The translations under genes were made by a program, and so were the position numbers. Below the pieces are notes generated by a model. It did no database searches. It was given only the letters and a program-made list of their open reading frames with translations, and was not told where the DNA came from. Below are positions 22,249 to 34,789 of a DNA stretch of 64,000 nucleotides, piece after piece. The stretch's first letter is position 1. Each line of letters begins with the position of its first letter. The stretch comes from Lamellibrachia satsuma (Eukaryota > Annelida > Polychaeta > Sabellida > Siboglinidae). The DNA is taken from positions 10,293,007-10,357,006 of the forward strand of contig BSQZ01000004.1 in NCBI GenBank assembly GCA_033239005.1, written 5' to 3'.

Positions 22249-23137
22249 TTATGTTTAACACGATTTTACTCAACTTTTATTTCAATGCACTGCTAGTTAT
22301 TTTCATGTATCGGCATTCAGTAAGAATTGTTTAATCTTGCCGCCTGAAATCGACTTGCTCTTGCTGCTTGTTATGTAGAATAAACGGGTTCAACTTCAAT
22401 GTTTTAATCAGTTGAAAGGTGCAGGAGCGAATTGGCTGGTGTGTCTCTGATGTCTAAATTACCACTGAATGTGTGAACGTTTTATTCACATGAAACGCAT
22501 TTGTGTGGATAACCATTGGCATTGCAATTAACAAGTCTAATTATATTATAATTGTGTATGGCACTGTAGGTGACTCTTCTTGCACAGTGTCTGGCAGCGT
22601 CCTGTGATAAAAGGTAGAAGAAACGCAACAGAAACTGATTAACATGGGCCATGGCATTGATGCAGAAACAGATGCGACGTGTTAAATGAGAGAACAAGAC
22701 ATTAAAGAGTAATCCGACAAAGTGCAAGGTTTCTTTGAGTAAATTGTTCAATAATGATCAAGTGTGTGCTCTTAGTAAGGCAGCAAGTGAGTTGATGTCT
22801 TGAGTATTGGTGCATGAGACTATAACTTATAAGATATGGTGGAAGAGCAATGTTCAGAAGGTTGTATTTTATGTTGTGTAAGAAAGCAAGTTGGTGTTTA
22901 GACATTTCCTTTCTAGCGTCTGCCAACAAGGTGCTAAAACTGGTTTTAAGGTGGTGGTATTTTCACACAAAGCAAAACTGCTCATTATTGTATTTTTCCA
23001 GAATGTCAATGTTGTTTTGGGTGTAGGGATTGTTGAGTGCCACTGCAAAGACCAAGTAATTTGTTGTTTGAGATGTTTAGTCCAGGACAGTGTTATAGTT
23101 TTATTTGTGATAGGCCATTCAACTAATATGTAATGAA

Positions 23138-24703
23138 CAGGGTTGACTGAATTACTTTAATTTTGTACTTGAGTAAAAGTAATTCATCTAAAAACTACTT
23201 GAGTAAAAGTAAAATTACTTTGTAAAAAAGTACTTGAATAAAAAGTAAAACTACTTTTCAAAAGTACTTGAAGTAAAAGTAAAAGTACTATACTTAGAAA
23301 TAACAACATCAAATAATTTCAGTTAAATACATAACTTAATTAATGATGAGGCACAATTTGTCTTTTTATCGACATGTTCCACTAGGGTATGGGAGGAGCT
23401 AGATTGTACAACAGAATATGTATACGCAGGTGTGATTGTATCTGAGTAGGTAGGTCAGTCCAGTAGTAGTAGTAGTAGCAAAGAGCTTATATTGAGTATA
23501 AGGCTCTTTGGTACTAGTAGTAGCCTCTCCGGGAAACTGGTCAGAGGTAATACAACCTAGCACTGCCCATAGTAAATTAACAAAGACATTTGATGCCTAG
23601 CTGATGAAGCCATCTGGCTTGTGAACCCCTGCCTTCTCACTTCTTCCCTGACATGTCTTATCAGCTCACACAAACATTGAAACAACAAGCTTTAGCAGCT
23701 AGCTGTGTTGGTTACCTGGTACCAGCTGGGGCTAGAATTTATCAGAAGACAGACCAGTGCAATTAAAAGTGCCCTGTCAGGGCCCCTGTCCCTGTCCTAT
23801 CCCTGTCAAGGCCCCTGTTCCTGTTCCTGTCCCTGATACTATTTATTATGGTGTGGGTAAGCTTGAATTAGCTATTGGTATTGCTGGGAAAGGATGCTGC
23901 CAAATGGCAGAGTGTCAATTCTTTACTTTTTAGTTCTGTATAGTAATCATTATTATGAATTTATTAAACATCTCAATATGAATTTTATTCGTGAAAGTAA
24001 AATGCTATTTAATGCTGATGTAAGCCGGTAAAGCTGTTGGCGTTGCTGACAATGGGCGAAAATCGGTTCTCATTCTCGATCCACGATACGCGTTCGCTTA
24101 CGAATATCAGAATGGTGTCAGTGTATGGGGATTATCAATACACCGTCGAAATTGCAACTTTTACTATTTATAATACGTATTGGAAACTTACTGATTAATA
24201 GTTTATATGGTGCAATGGAGACATTTGCATCGTGGTTTGAGATGGCGTTCAAGTGTTGTGTGCTCGAAGTGACATTTCATGTCAACGGCCTTGACCTGAC
24301 CTACGGCTATGCCAATATTTGGCAGGCTTCGTTCACTGACGTAGATATAAAACAGTGGTTGCGTCGATTTCCCAAAGAGAGGTTTGTATGCAAATATGAT
24401 CGCAAACTGTCCTGGATTGGATGATGTTAATAACGTTTGGCCTGGCGACTATGAACAGTTTATGAAATTTCGTTGACGGCGAAGCGCCACTGGCAGCAGC
24501 GGTTTCGCCAAAAAAAATTTACGAAAATATATTGCGAAGTAAATAAAAGTAACGGAGTAAAAAGTCACGTTACTTTAGATAAAACTACTTCGTTACAAAT
24601 AAAAGTATTTAGTCAAAATTCTACTTCGTTACATGCCAATTACTTGAAATAACTACTCAAGTATTGTAATGAAGTACCTTTACTTCGTTACATGCCAACC
24701 CTG
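23138..24703. mobile_element. hAT-like element, 1566 bp, with TIRs and 8-bp target duplication
   Basis: Begins CAGGGTTG and ends CAACCCTG; the outer flanks GTAATGAA (23130-23137) and ATAATGAA (24704-24711) match at 7 of 8 bases, as expected for an hAT 8-bp duplication. Both ends carry many AAAGTACTT/AAGTAATT-like subterminal motifs over about 180 bp. No transposase is visible, so it is non-autonomous. The interior holds a GTA triplet run (23462-23480) and CCCTGTC repeats (23770-23850). Confidence 0.85.
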
Positions 24704-24969
24704 ATAATGAATATGAAATGACAAAATAAAACATTTCAACTGTGTCAATTGCATATTATTTTACTTTTCAAAACATAGCCAATTACTACAGTATATATAT
24801 GCAAAAATAAAGTCAAAAACTTTTTGTTTAATCTTGTTGATAATCTGTACACACAAACATATTTAGTACTAAATAGAACAACAATGTGATGGTAATGTAC
24901 CATCATAAACTAGGTGCCCAGAAAATGTCAATGCTGCAGTGCATGCCAGTGCTGGATCTGGCCCCATAA

Positions 24970-25100
24970 TGGCAGTGGCTGCATGGTTTCAATTGGACAA
25001 ATTCTATGAAGGGCTCTGATGGTGGGGTGACGGTTATGCCATCTGGACAGTGGCTCACACTTAATTTGGCTACTGTTTCCATCTTTGTCCAACAGGTAGA
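24970..25100 (-). other. Exon-like segment A (LSVSHCPDGITVTPPSEPFI)
   Basis: The minus strand reads KLSVSHCPDGITVTPPSEPF then IEFVQLKP without stops. Two related segments exist at 31925-31990 (KLRVSHSPEGVTV) and 32150-32235 (ELSVSHFPDK), all in the same orientation. The shared flank GGACAAAGATGGAAACAGTA in A and the 32.2-kb copy shows duplication at DNA level. They may be exons of an unidentified extracellular-type protein or part of an unrecognised repeat. Confidence 0.3.
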
Positions 25101-25276
25101 AAGAAAACATTATAAAAATAACTATAAATAACTGCCTTTGTGTTTTTTTTAATACATAGCCAATTGGTAGATCATATGCCACTGGTACAAGGAGGCGAAT
25201 CAACACAGAAAGAAGTGAGTGAATGTCAGTACCTAGGAGATTCTGCCAGACTGCCCCCAAAGTTACTGAATAGCGG

Positions 25277-25460
25277 TATATATGTTACAGTCAATCTGTG
25301 TAACCAGTCATTTCACGTAATGACTGACATGTTTACGCATTACGCGAAATGACTGTTTCACTCAGGCATTTCGCGAAATGACTGAAAATTTCAGTCATTA
25401 TGTGAAATGACTGGAAAAGAGGTGCAGTCATTTCGCATAATGACTGAAAGTGTTTTGCCC
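25277..25460. repeat. Left long terminal inverted repeat with TCATTTCGCGAAATGA palindromes
   Basis: A run of CAGTCATTTC(A/G)CG(T/A)AATGACTG-type palindromes. The whole stretch from TATGTTACAGTCAATCTG onward is repeated in reverse at 31755-31916, so the two are arms of one DNA element or foldback. Confidence 0.8.
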
Positions 25461-28236
25461 TGATTAATGACAACTGATATGGGCAAACTTGCTGTTTTTT
25501 CATCTACCTAGCCAGATATTTTCAGAAATTGCCACCTAGCAGCTATCTATTTCTCACACTCAAAAATATTTTGCCTAACAATGGTGACTGTCAATTCGCT
25601 AAGATTATTGTTCGGGTTCACTTTGGATCATTTAGAACACCAGGAATTGAAGTTACTCGACATGGTCGAAACCACTTATCATCAAAGTACATGTACCCGG
25701 TATTCTTATTACGAGGTGCAATGACCCAGTCCCCCTGGGTGCGCTTTGTGCTGCTATATCCAGAGCAAACACTGTGAAGTATCAATTACAATTTGTCTTC
25801 TATTGTGTATCTTACATTGAATGTTGGAAATGTAGAATGTCCTATTGTTTTTGTGGAGTCATGACATTGCGTCCTATTGCTTTTAGAGGTTCAGGACATT
25901 TTATCCTATCACTTCTTTTGTTTCTTTATCAACTTCTCGATGTCACTGCATTTAACAATTTTGATACCTGCAAAATATAAGAGCAAATTAAAATTATTAT
26001 CCAATTTTAATTATAAACTACCTAAACCGGAGTGGTGAGAAGAAAATATACCCACTTTGCTGCCTCCATATTTTGAACCAATCAGCACGCACCAGCTGCG
26101 CGACGCTACAGATTTCAAACTTGGACTAGCCACTTCGTTTTGTGAAAGCATACGGAGTGGATGCGCTTTGAAAATTTGTCCCACCCTCCTCCCCATCTTT
26201 CTCCCTGTGGTATGTTTACTTGTTAGCAGCAATTGTACATCTTTGGTGGAAGTGGGGTGTTCATGTCTCAAAGCTTTCCCATTTTTTGATTGCGATAGTG
26301 GACATGGGAGTTTTGGCTTTCCCAGAAGTGTTCACGGGTTTTAACGCTGGGACGCAGCTCGCTTCCCTTCCACCTTGGATTTTAGAACTGTTCGTGTAGC
26401 GAATTGGCCCCACCTTAGTAGTTATTCCAGTTAGAGCTAGTGTATTTTTAAGCAGGTAGTTGTATTCATAGACTGCGTGATAGCATGTAGGGCATTATGC
26501 TATTTGGTTTAAGGGTGTTCCATAACAATAGTAATGCCATTGTTTCTTTTATTTGTTCTAGGAATACTGCTACTGCTTTGTGGTGAAATGTGGGCTCTAT
26601 TGAACCCGACGTCCAGGAGGCTCGCATGGGGCGTAGTCAGCCTGGCGTTTGGTTGTGGAGCCCACATTTCTTTGTTTTACATTTCTTTGAAAAGTGGGCT
26701 TACCTTTAATCCCCACAATAAACGTCATTCATTTGGCCTTTTCATATCTCTATATCTGTGTTGTGTTGTTGATTGCATAAAATATATATTGTAATATATT
26801 GTAATTGTAATATATTCATAATCATGATGTTTATCAATGCGTCTTTTATAGTAAATGTAACAATTGGTTTAACTTCCCTTTTAAATTAACAGGGGGTAAT
26901 TTGTTTGCATGGCTTAATGTGACAAATCATGTAAGGACTTCTCGACTTTTGTGAGACAGTATTGACGTTTCATTCATGCATTTTCTTTCATTTTGTGGAC
27001 TTCCTGGTTTACATAAAGAGATAAAGAATTTAACAGAGAAAGAATTAAGGCTTGAATTGATATCCCAATACAACTGTGGTGGATATTAACTCAATGCTTC
27101 TTACTGAAAAAAACCTTTGAAGGGAATTAACCCTGTGGCTTCAATGTGCAGATCAATGAATGAAGGTGTGAAATTTCACCATTACCAAATCAAAATGAAA
27201 CCACATCATGTTATGCAAGCCACCAAAATTACATATATGGGGCTGTGGAGTAATTTCTATGAAAAAATTCTGGTATGATGTTATTACTGCATAATTACAT
27301 GTTAGCTGTCACATTTGGAAGATTATTTAACAATCTTTCCACCCATACCTTATTTATTATAGGTTGGAATATTTGCATTGATTAAATGGACTACTATCTA
27401 CTCCTCAAATTGTGAAATATCTGGTAAATTTATCACACTTAAAATCAAGAAACAATGTTCAGCATAAGAAACTACAAATAAAAATTAAATTGGTTCTTAC
27501 TTGCTGAGTATGTAGTATCTATGGCGACTTTGAATATTCATTAGTTGCTGCAAGCTTGAGTTGTTCTATAGTATTGAAATATTCCACTTTGGTAATTAGA
27601 TGTTTTTGACATATTTGAAACCTTTTGTAAAGTTCTTCCTAAAATTGTACTTCATAATTATCCTGTGCCACTGTGATAGCTATGCCAAGAGGCGAGTGAT
27701 TAACACCTACTGATTGTGTTCTTTTTATAGGGAGAGGCAATGCACAATAGCCAATAGAGACAGTCACCATTGTTAGGCAGTTAGCATTCCCAGTTGGAGA
27801 ATGGTTGGGTCATCCATTACCTGTCCATCAAATCAGAGTGATATAGCTGTCAATCAAACTGTCAGGAGGAGGGTTAGAATCTTGTACCCATAGAGGGATA
27901 AATTATTAGCAAAATGTTGCAATGTTGTTACACAAAAGGTTGTAGCGCTGCTGTGTGCGGCTGCTCCCGGTCTGACTGTTATCGTCATTTAACAACGTTC
28001 TCAGAATCTGGATTGTCTACATGCTGTGTAATATATACCGTGAATGTACAGAGAGTACAACTGGAAGGTCTGTTACTTGCTTGTGTCTTTAATAATACGT
28101 TTTACATTGACTTTTAAACTGGCCTTTATTCTAAGGCGTGGCCGCTATCAACTTCAACCGGTTTGAACTACACATCCATGCGCTACCAAACTCACGTACC
28201 GGAACATTGCTTGCTTGGGGTAGCGACCGCTGAAGC
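25461..28236. other. Interior of the TIR pair, no gene identified
   Basis: No transposase was recognised. A repeat-family tail lies at 26711-26785 (CAATAAACGTCATTCATTTG). A short inverted pair, AAATGTGGGCTC and GAGCCCACATTT, lies at 26585 and 26660. 26030-26350 is relatively GC-rich with a CCAATCAGC motif but no convincing gene. Confidence 0.4.
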
Positions 28237-30036
28237 ATGTCGGTGTCCAGGACATTGCTTCTGAATTTAAGGAAATGCATACAGCCGCCTAGTCACCCGT
28301 GGACAGCAACAATAGAAAGACTGCATTTGTGTCAACCACCCACTAGACGTGGCACAAAAGCCGGAATAAGACGATCCAGGCCAATAACCAGGATGGTCAG
28401 CAGACAGTGTCATCAGATCAGTTCTGTGAGCAAACAAACTGGTGTCAACAATTCAAACCTGATACAATTGACATCGAGGGGAACTGGGAATTGGTCGTTC
28501 ATTGCGCAAAGCTTGCCTGCCCTTCGTGCGAAATTCACCTTGATCAATGTAAGATCCATTCGCAACAAGGCGCTGCTCGTGCGTGACTACATCGATGAAC
28601 GCGAATTGGACGTCGTCGCCTTGACGGAAACTTGGCTGGGAGAAGATGAAATGACTGCCATGTCCGAACTGTGCAGAGATGACTTCACGTTCGTACACCA
28701 GCCGCGTGGTGGCACTCGCCGTGGTGGAGGCGTGGTAGTTCTCTTTCGAAAGACACTACAACTCGTTTCACGTGCCAATATTGACACACGTGCGAGTGAG
28801 ACGTCGTATTATTTTGCGCAACATCCGCATCGGCTGTACCATGCATACATCGGCTGTACCATGTGTACATCGGCTGTACCATGCGCGTGATCGTCGTCTA
28901 CCGACCGACCACCAACGTCCGATTTCCGCTCCTTCCTGGATGATGTTGGAAAGGTGTTGCTCATCGCCGCGGCCCACCCTACTGAGACTGTCGTGTGTGG
29001 GGACTTCAACACGAGATATGGCGATCCGACTTGCACTGACGCAACTAACTTGGCCGATTTGTTGGGGACTTCAGGCTTCGTACAACATGTCAAAAGACCG
29101 ACCCACGAGCGTGGCAACATTCTCGATCTTGTCATCACGTCGGAAACGTCCGACGTTATTGCCACTGCTGTTAAGCCTACAATTATGATCACCGACCACT
29201 ATGCAATTGAATGCGAACTGCATCAGCCAAAATCAACGCGCCTGAAACGCCACGTCGATTATCGGAGGTACGCAGCAATTGACAACAGTCGGTTTGCAGC
29301 TGATCTGGCGGCTGCCGATTTCAATGCTCATGAGTTGGACCCGATAGCCCTTCTCTATCGCTATGACTATTGCCTACGCACTGTCGTTGATGAGCATGCC
29401 CCTCTCGTGTCACGGACTATTACGGTGAGGCAGATGACCCCATGGCACACCAGTGAACTGGCCGAAGAAAAACGAGCTCTGCGTCGGGCCGAATGCCATT
29501 GGCGACAATCAGGCTTAACAGTTCATCGACAAATATATACGGACCGTCGTAACACTTTCCGGAAATCACTGAGGAAAGCACGTTCTGAACACTATCGAGC
29601 AGAAATCGAGAAAGCTGGCGGCAACATGCGCCTGGTCTATGAGATCACAAATGCACTTCTGGGTCGAGGCGTAGACCGGCCCCTACCTGAAGGGTCAGAC
29701 GCAACTCACGCGGCACTTGCCACCTTATTCCAGCGAAGCTTCACAGACAAAGTGGATGCGCTGTGTTGTAACCGGTCTCAGCAGCCAGGCGATGACATGA
29801 TGACAGAGGCAATTGCTCGTTTAAATTTCTTTGAACCTGCGTTGCCATCGGACGTGAAACGGATAGTGCTGGCATCTGCTGTGAAGTCGTGTGAACTGGA
29901 CCCACTCCCAACATCTCTCCTGAAGTGTCACATTGATTCTCTGTCTCCGGTCCTGGCCCGTATCATCAACACCTCTCTATCGTCTTTTGTGGTTCCTCCA
30001 TCAATGAAGCACGCTGTTATAACACCAATACTTTAG
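28237..30036 (+). pseudogene. L2-like LINE ORF: N-terminus, endonuclease and linker
   Basis: The start is basic (RRGTKAGIRRSRPITR), as in L2-group ORF2 proteins. Apurinic-type endonuclease motifs follow: LINVRSIRNKALLVRDYI, DVVALTETWLGEDE and RGGGVVVLF, then after the frame break TVVCGDFNTRYGDPT, ILDLVITS and TDHYAIECE. These supply the expected catalytic Asn, Glu, Asp and His positions. A 20-bp unit, ACATCGGCTGTACCATG plus a few bases, occurs three times at 28815-28885 and shifts the frame between the Gly-rich loop and GDFN. The linker before the polymerase runs to SMKHAVITPIL and stops inside a palindrome at 30036. Confidence 0.85.
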
Positions 30037-30052
30037 TATTGGTGTTATAACT
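30015..30052. repeat. Perfect palindrome inserted in the LINE ORF
   Basis: GTTATAACACCAATACT and its exact complement flank a short centre. It introduces a stop after AVITPIL and duplicates the local sequence in inverted form, as in a template-switch event. Confidence 0.9.
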
Positions 30053-31290
30053 CGAGGCTCTGACAACGTACTCACCAACTACCGCCCTATCTCTAACATC
30101 ACGTTTGTGGTGAAGATAACTGAGCATTTCGTTGCGCAACAACTGCAACACTTCATGGACGAGAACGGTATTTACGGAGTATATCAAAGTGCGTACCGTC
30201 CACATCATAGTGCCGAGACAGCGCTTTTGTGTATCCATAACGACGTGGCACAGGCCATAGATAGTCGCCAGGGTGTACTTCTGGTGTTGCTAGACCTCAT
30301 TGCGGCATTCGACACCATCGACCACACCATACTGCTGCGACGATTGCGTGGCTACGGATTATGTGACGACATACATGCTTGGCTGACATCGTATCTGCAT
30401 AATCGAACAAATGTAGTACGCGTGAAGAGTAGCTTGTTGGAAGTTAATAACATTACGACAGGAGTACCGCAAGGGTCGGTTCTTGGACCTATACTTTTTA
30501 ATGCCTACATTGCTCCTTTAGCGAAACTATTACACCAGCACAACATGCAACACCACCTGTATGCCGACGACACTCAATTGTACGTAACTTTCCCACCAAT
30601 GGACCATATGCAAGCTCTCGCACGCATGGAGGCTTGCATACAGGAAGTAAAAACATGGCTCTGTGACAACGGACTCGTCATGAATGAGAACAAATCAGAA
30701 GCCATAGTTATCCGTTCACCAAGTCTGCAAACTCCTATTACGTTTAGCCGCATCAACATCTGTGGCCAGTTCGTTGACACATCCGCCGTTATCCGAGATC
30801 TTGGATTTGCCATTGACACTCATCTGTCGATGGCATCTCAAGTGTCGAACATATGCCGCAGCGCTTACTATCAAGCTTGACTATGGCAATGCGATGCTAT
30901 TTTTAATAACCGATCGCCTCCTGCACCGTCTGGAAATGGTCCAGTGGTCAGCAGTCAGCGGCTCACATTGTCATGCAGATTCGACGGGGTGATCGCCAGT
31001 CCATGACAACAATACTGTGGCAACTACACTGGCTGCCCATTAAGAGAAGGATTGAGTACAAGATACTCGTCCTTGTGCACAAGGCAGTCTACGAAGGCAC
31101 ACCAGAGTACCTTGCCACACTGCTGCACCAGTACGCACCACGACGCTGCCTACGCTCTGCCGGCGGGCTACTTCTCGACGTGCCACGAGTCAACCTAGAA
31201 CGTTTAAATAAACTGCCTGCCAACATACGTGGAAACGGCAACTACCCGCAATTCAAGAAGCTACTAAAGACATTTCTTTTTTCCACTTAA
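30053..31290 (+). pseudogene. L2-like LINE reverse transcriptase and C-terminus
   Basis: Polymerase motifs in order are NYRPISNITFVVKITE, ENGIYGVYQSAYRPHHSAET, LLVLLDLIAAFDTIDH, TTGVPQGSVLGPILF, the catalytic HHLYADDTQLYV and VRDLGFAID-like VIRDLGFAIDTHLSMASQV. A deletion near 30880 removes the region before LDYGN, and the C-terminus resumes with LHWLPIKRRIEYKILVLVHK and ends FKKLLKTFLFST. The catalytic YADD is intact, but the frame is broken in at least three places, so it is inactive. Confidence 0.87.
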
Positions 31291-31754
31291 TGGGTTTTAC
31301 CGCTTTGATATTGCATTTTTAATGATCTTATTACATATTATCAATCCTATTTATGTTCTGTATTATTGATGATATTAGCGTTTTATTTCCTATTTGACAT
31401 TTATCTTTTATATACAAATGCCATGTAATCAGTATACTTTTTCTTAAAATAATTTTACACACGCGAACATTCTGCATAGTTTTTAACATTTTATACATCG
31501 CATGTATTATTGTTATTATCACTATCTACATACAAGTTTGTATCGTGTGAACTGATGCCTGTACACACCCGTGAACGGGGCAGTAGCCCCTGATTTGATG
31601 GTGTCAAAATAAAATTTTATTATTATTTTATTATTTATTCATTTTGTTTATCTACTTGAGTAATGTTAATACACAAATAACATTGGAACAATATATAATG
31701 ACAAAAGTACACAAATTGTTATTACACAGTATGTCTGAAATGGCCACCAGTCAA

Positions 31755-31916
31755 ACTGTGTAATAATAGTGCCTTTTTTCCAGTCATTTCACATAATGAC
31801 TGGAATTTTCAGACATTTCGCGAAATGCCTGAGTGAAACAGTCATTTCACGTAATGCCTAAACATGTCAGTCATTACGCGAAATAACTGATTACGCAGAT
31901 TGACTGTAACATATGT
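31755..31916. repeat. Right long terminal inverted repeat, partner of 25277-25460
   Basis: In reverse it matches the left arm from ATGTTACAGTCAATCTG through GGCATTTCGCGAAATG to CATTATGTGAAATGACTGG with few mismatches. Confidence 0.8.
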
Positions 31917-31924
31917 ACATGGTG

Positions 31925-32240
31925 AGGGAACGGTTACACCTTCTGGAGAGTGGCTCACTCTCAATTTGATGCCCGTCAATGCTTACTCTAATAAAATGCA
32001 CTTTTTTTCACAGCCAATAGCTTCTACAAACAAACCTGTAAGTATGCCTGTTCAATTCCACTTATGTTACATCATATGAATTTCTTAATTTTATATATGA
32101 CAATTGAATATGCCCTACATTCCTGTGAAACAATAAACAGGAAATTCAACTTTGGTCTGACCTTATCTGGAAAGTGGCTCACACTCAATTCAGCAACAAT
32201 TTGGCTACTGTTTCCATCTTTGTCCGACATGAAGGAAAGC
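31925..32240 (-). other. Exon-like segments B and C related to segment A
   Basis: The minus strand at 31925-31990 reads KLRVSHSPEGVTVPSP after a TTTATTAG acceptor-like site. At 32150-32235 it reads DKDGNSSQIVAELSVSHFPD. Both resemble 24970-25100, the copy C flank being nearly identical at DNA level. Function unknown. Confidence 0.3.
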
Positions 32241-32271
32241 ATTATATACTGTCAGACTGCCCCAAGGTGAG

Positions 32272-32655
32272 TGTATTTCGACGAGTACAAGTACACTGCT
32301 AAAAGCTGAGTATGAGTACATTCTCATGAGTACAAGTACATATTTTATAAATATTAAATAATAAAAAAAATTTTGTTTTTAATTATTAATTAATCTAATT
32401 TATATAACTCAGCAACAAGTGAATATGCAATGGCAGTTGATCAGACAGATTTTTTGTGAGGAAAACTGTAAAAAGAACCTTTATTTCCAGACTTGGGGCC
32501 GAAGTAATCAGTACTCGTGTACTCAAGTACATTTTTTAAATACTTATACTTATACTCGTAGAAATTATGGTCAAGTACTCGTACTCATACTCATACTTGT
32601 GTTCAATGTAGTCAGATTTTACAAGTACATTACGAGTACATCTGAGTACTTTTTT
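32272..32655. repeat. GAGTAC-rich non-autonomous element
   Basis: Multiple GAGTACAAGTAC / GTACTCGTACTC motifs at both sides of a short AT-rich core, in opposite orientation. This resembles subterminal repeats of hAT MITEs. Exact ends were not resolved. Confidence 0.45.
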
Positions 32656-33032
32656 TAATATATTGTGAGAATTATTTTATTTCTTATTTTGTCAAATCAT
32701 TAACTACAATAATTTCAAAAAGCATGGCAGCAGTATTACCAACATATGAATCAAATTAACACTTTTTTTCTTGCATGCATCTCAGCTGAGTTATATATGT
32801 TTTCTAATGCAGGATGAAAAACACTTTTATTATGTCAATTATATTGCAATAACCATGATATCAATTGCAATGTAATAGCCCCAGTTTGTAATAATAATTA
32901 GGCTGTTGCCATAGGTCCGGACCCGGTCATAGTGCAAAACGGCTATTGGTCTGGCATTTCATGTTCTCCAAAGCGCAATGAGAACCTGCCGGTAAAAAAT
33001 AGCAGCAGCTAAAGTTCCGTCACTGCCAGACA

Positions 33033-33275
33033 ACGTATGAATCGGGCCTGTATATTAGCCGGAACGAGATTGAATTGCTAATAGCGTGGATTGCGTGATC
33101 TATATAATGATTTCACTGGAATGTGTAGTTAGATAACGTAATAATGCAACTTTCCACCAAGTGGGAAATAATTACACATACTTTAAGAACTTATTGACGA
33201 TCGGCGGCCGTGTTTTGGCTGTTCCGTCTATTGAACATCACCTAGTGGGTGGCCTTACATTAGTGGGTTACTGTT
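33033..33275. repeat. Left TIR of a large nested DNA element
   Basis: About 240 bp from GAATCGGGCCTGTATATTAG to CCTTACATTAGTGGGTTAC is found in reverse in two pieces: 36884-36905 (GTAACCCACTAATTAATGTA) and 38108-38362. The MULE at 36914-38102 separates the two pieces. Confidence 0.8.
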
Positions 33276-34424
33276 CATACACCACCTACTGCAGTAATAC
33301 TGGTAATCACTGATTGGGATGCGTACTGGTATATGAAATAATTTATATCTAAATAAAATGGAGTAAATCTGAAATGATACAGTTTAACTACACCCTTCTA
33401 TACAACATCATTTTGTATATTATGTCTATGACTATGTATTATAAGTTACTTTATATATTTATTAGAGATAACTATATTACACTTAATTCTTCTGTTAACC
33501 CTTTTTCCAATACACTATTGGTCAATAAAACTTTCATTCCACATACTGAATATTGGTGTTATATTACATTATTATGTAACGCAATTTTTTTTTATAGAAA
33601 ATTAAATATTTATTAAAACATTGTATGCTACATGGCACTGTTTTTAATTCTTTAGTGTTACACAATGAACACTACAACTAAATGCTTTTTAGGAGCGGCC
33701 TTTTGTTGTTGTGCTTAATGCAATTTATGAGTGAATTTAAAATAATAAATTATGGAATAATTATTTATGTTAGATTCTGAACTTGATACACAATTTTAAT
33801 ATTTTATAGTTGGCCTCTCTCATGTTGTGTACCTAACACGTCCGTGTAACTATGCATAGTCATTATTTATCGTTAAGGAAATCTACTTCACAACATGTTC
33901 TTTGTAAATGTGCTCTGTAATGGTCAGATTACTCAATCATTGTTTGACTTGTGAATCCACTTTCACAAAATGTTCTTTGTAACTGTGCATACTAGTACTT
34001 TCATTTCTTACTAATTGTTTAATGGACCCCTTGTTTATTCAGGCTTCAGTACCTACTGCAGTACTTACTGCAATTACAACTCAGGCATACATATGTTTTT
34101 ATGATAACGTAATTTTATTTATGCAAAATAACAACACAAGTCCAGTGTAGATTGAAATAGGCCAAGGAAAGACATTTATATTTATTAATTAAGTAGCATG
34201 AAATCAGGCAAGCATACATCATCAAAATAAGATACATCAAATAATCTCAGCAAGCATGCCGGCCCCCAGAAGTGTTTATACATAATTAGTATCTCATGCC
34301 TATCAGCTACTGACCACCAGTACTATCTGTACCACTACTGTCTTCAATACAATTCACATGATATCGGTGGGGGTCACTCCGCCACTAGGTCACCCCCTGT
34401 GACCGACCCCCACCCTAATTTTCA
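33276..34424. other. Interior of nested element, no gene identified
   Basis: Very AT-rich. The only recognised feature is an inverted copy of the 8568-8645 repeat-family tail at 34105-34185 (AACACAAGTCCAGTGTAGAT, AGGCCAAGG). Short frames are not convincing. Confidence 0.4.
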
Positions 34425-34789
34425 GTGATGTTTTAAAACATCATTAAAACATTCCAGCAAATACAATGTTTTAAAAACATCAGAATTTTTTTTCTTCAAA
34501 TGTCATAATAATGTTTTCGAAAATGCTATGATATCAAAATGTGCCATCTTTGAAAAAAATTGTTGAACAATGTTTTATTAAAACATATATTTAACATCAT
34601 AAAAACATTTTTGACAAAGGAACATAAACATCACAAAATGTAGATGGCTTTCCCCTTTTCAAGTGCAGCAAAACCTCTGTATGGCCAGTTTTATGTTCTG
34701 TTGTGAATATCAATCCTGCAAAAGTATTTCCGCTTTCTATTTCTGTTGGCGAAAACAAACCACTTAACCTCGATTTTTTTTTAGATTCC

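Larger units (their letters stand above)
28237..31640 (+). mobile_element. L2-like LINE, nearly full-length but broken
   Basis: One retrotransposon with endonuclease and reverse transcriptase on the plus strand, ending in a TTATT-rich tail (CAAAATAAAATTTTATTATT). Open segments are 28237-28890, 28954-30036, 30107-30880 and 30973-31290. Lesions include a 20-bp triplication at about 28815-28885, a palindrome with a stop at 30015-30050 and a deletion near 30880. It is nested inside the 25.3-31.9 kb inverted-repeat pair. Confidence 0.88.

Noticed and set aside
24928..25260. Candidate first exon of ACY1 (RICPIETMQPLP and FIEFVQLK in different frames)
   Set aside because: The resemblance to FRxYLRIxTVQPxP needs a frameshift, the splice phase does not fit the next exon, and related segments occur at 31.9 and 32.2 kb.
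28685..29192. Several overlapping short frames on both strands
   Set aside because: Shadows of the L2-like endonuclease around the 20-bp triplication.
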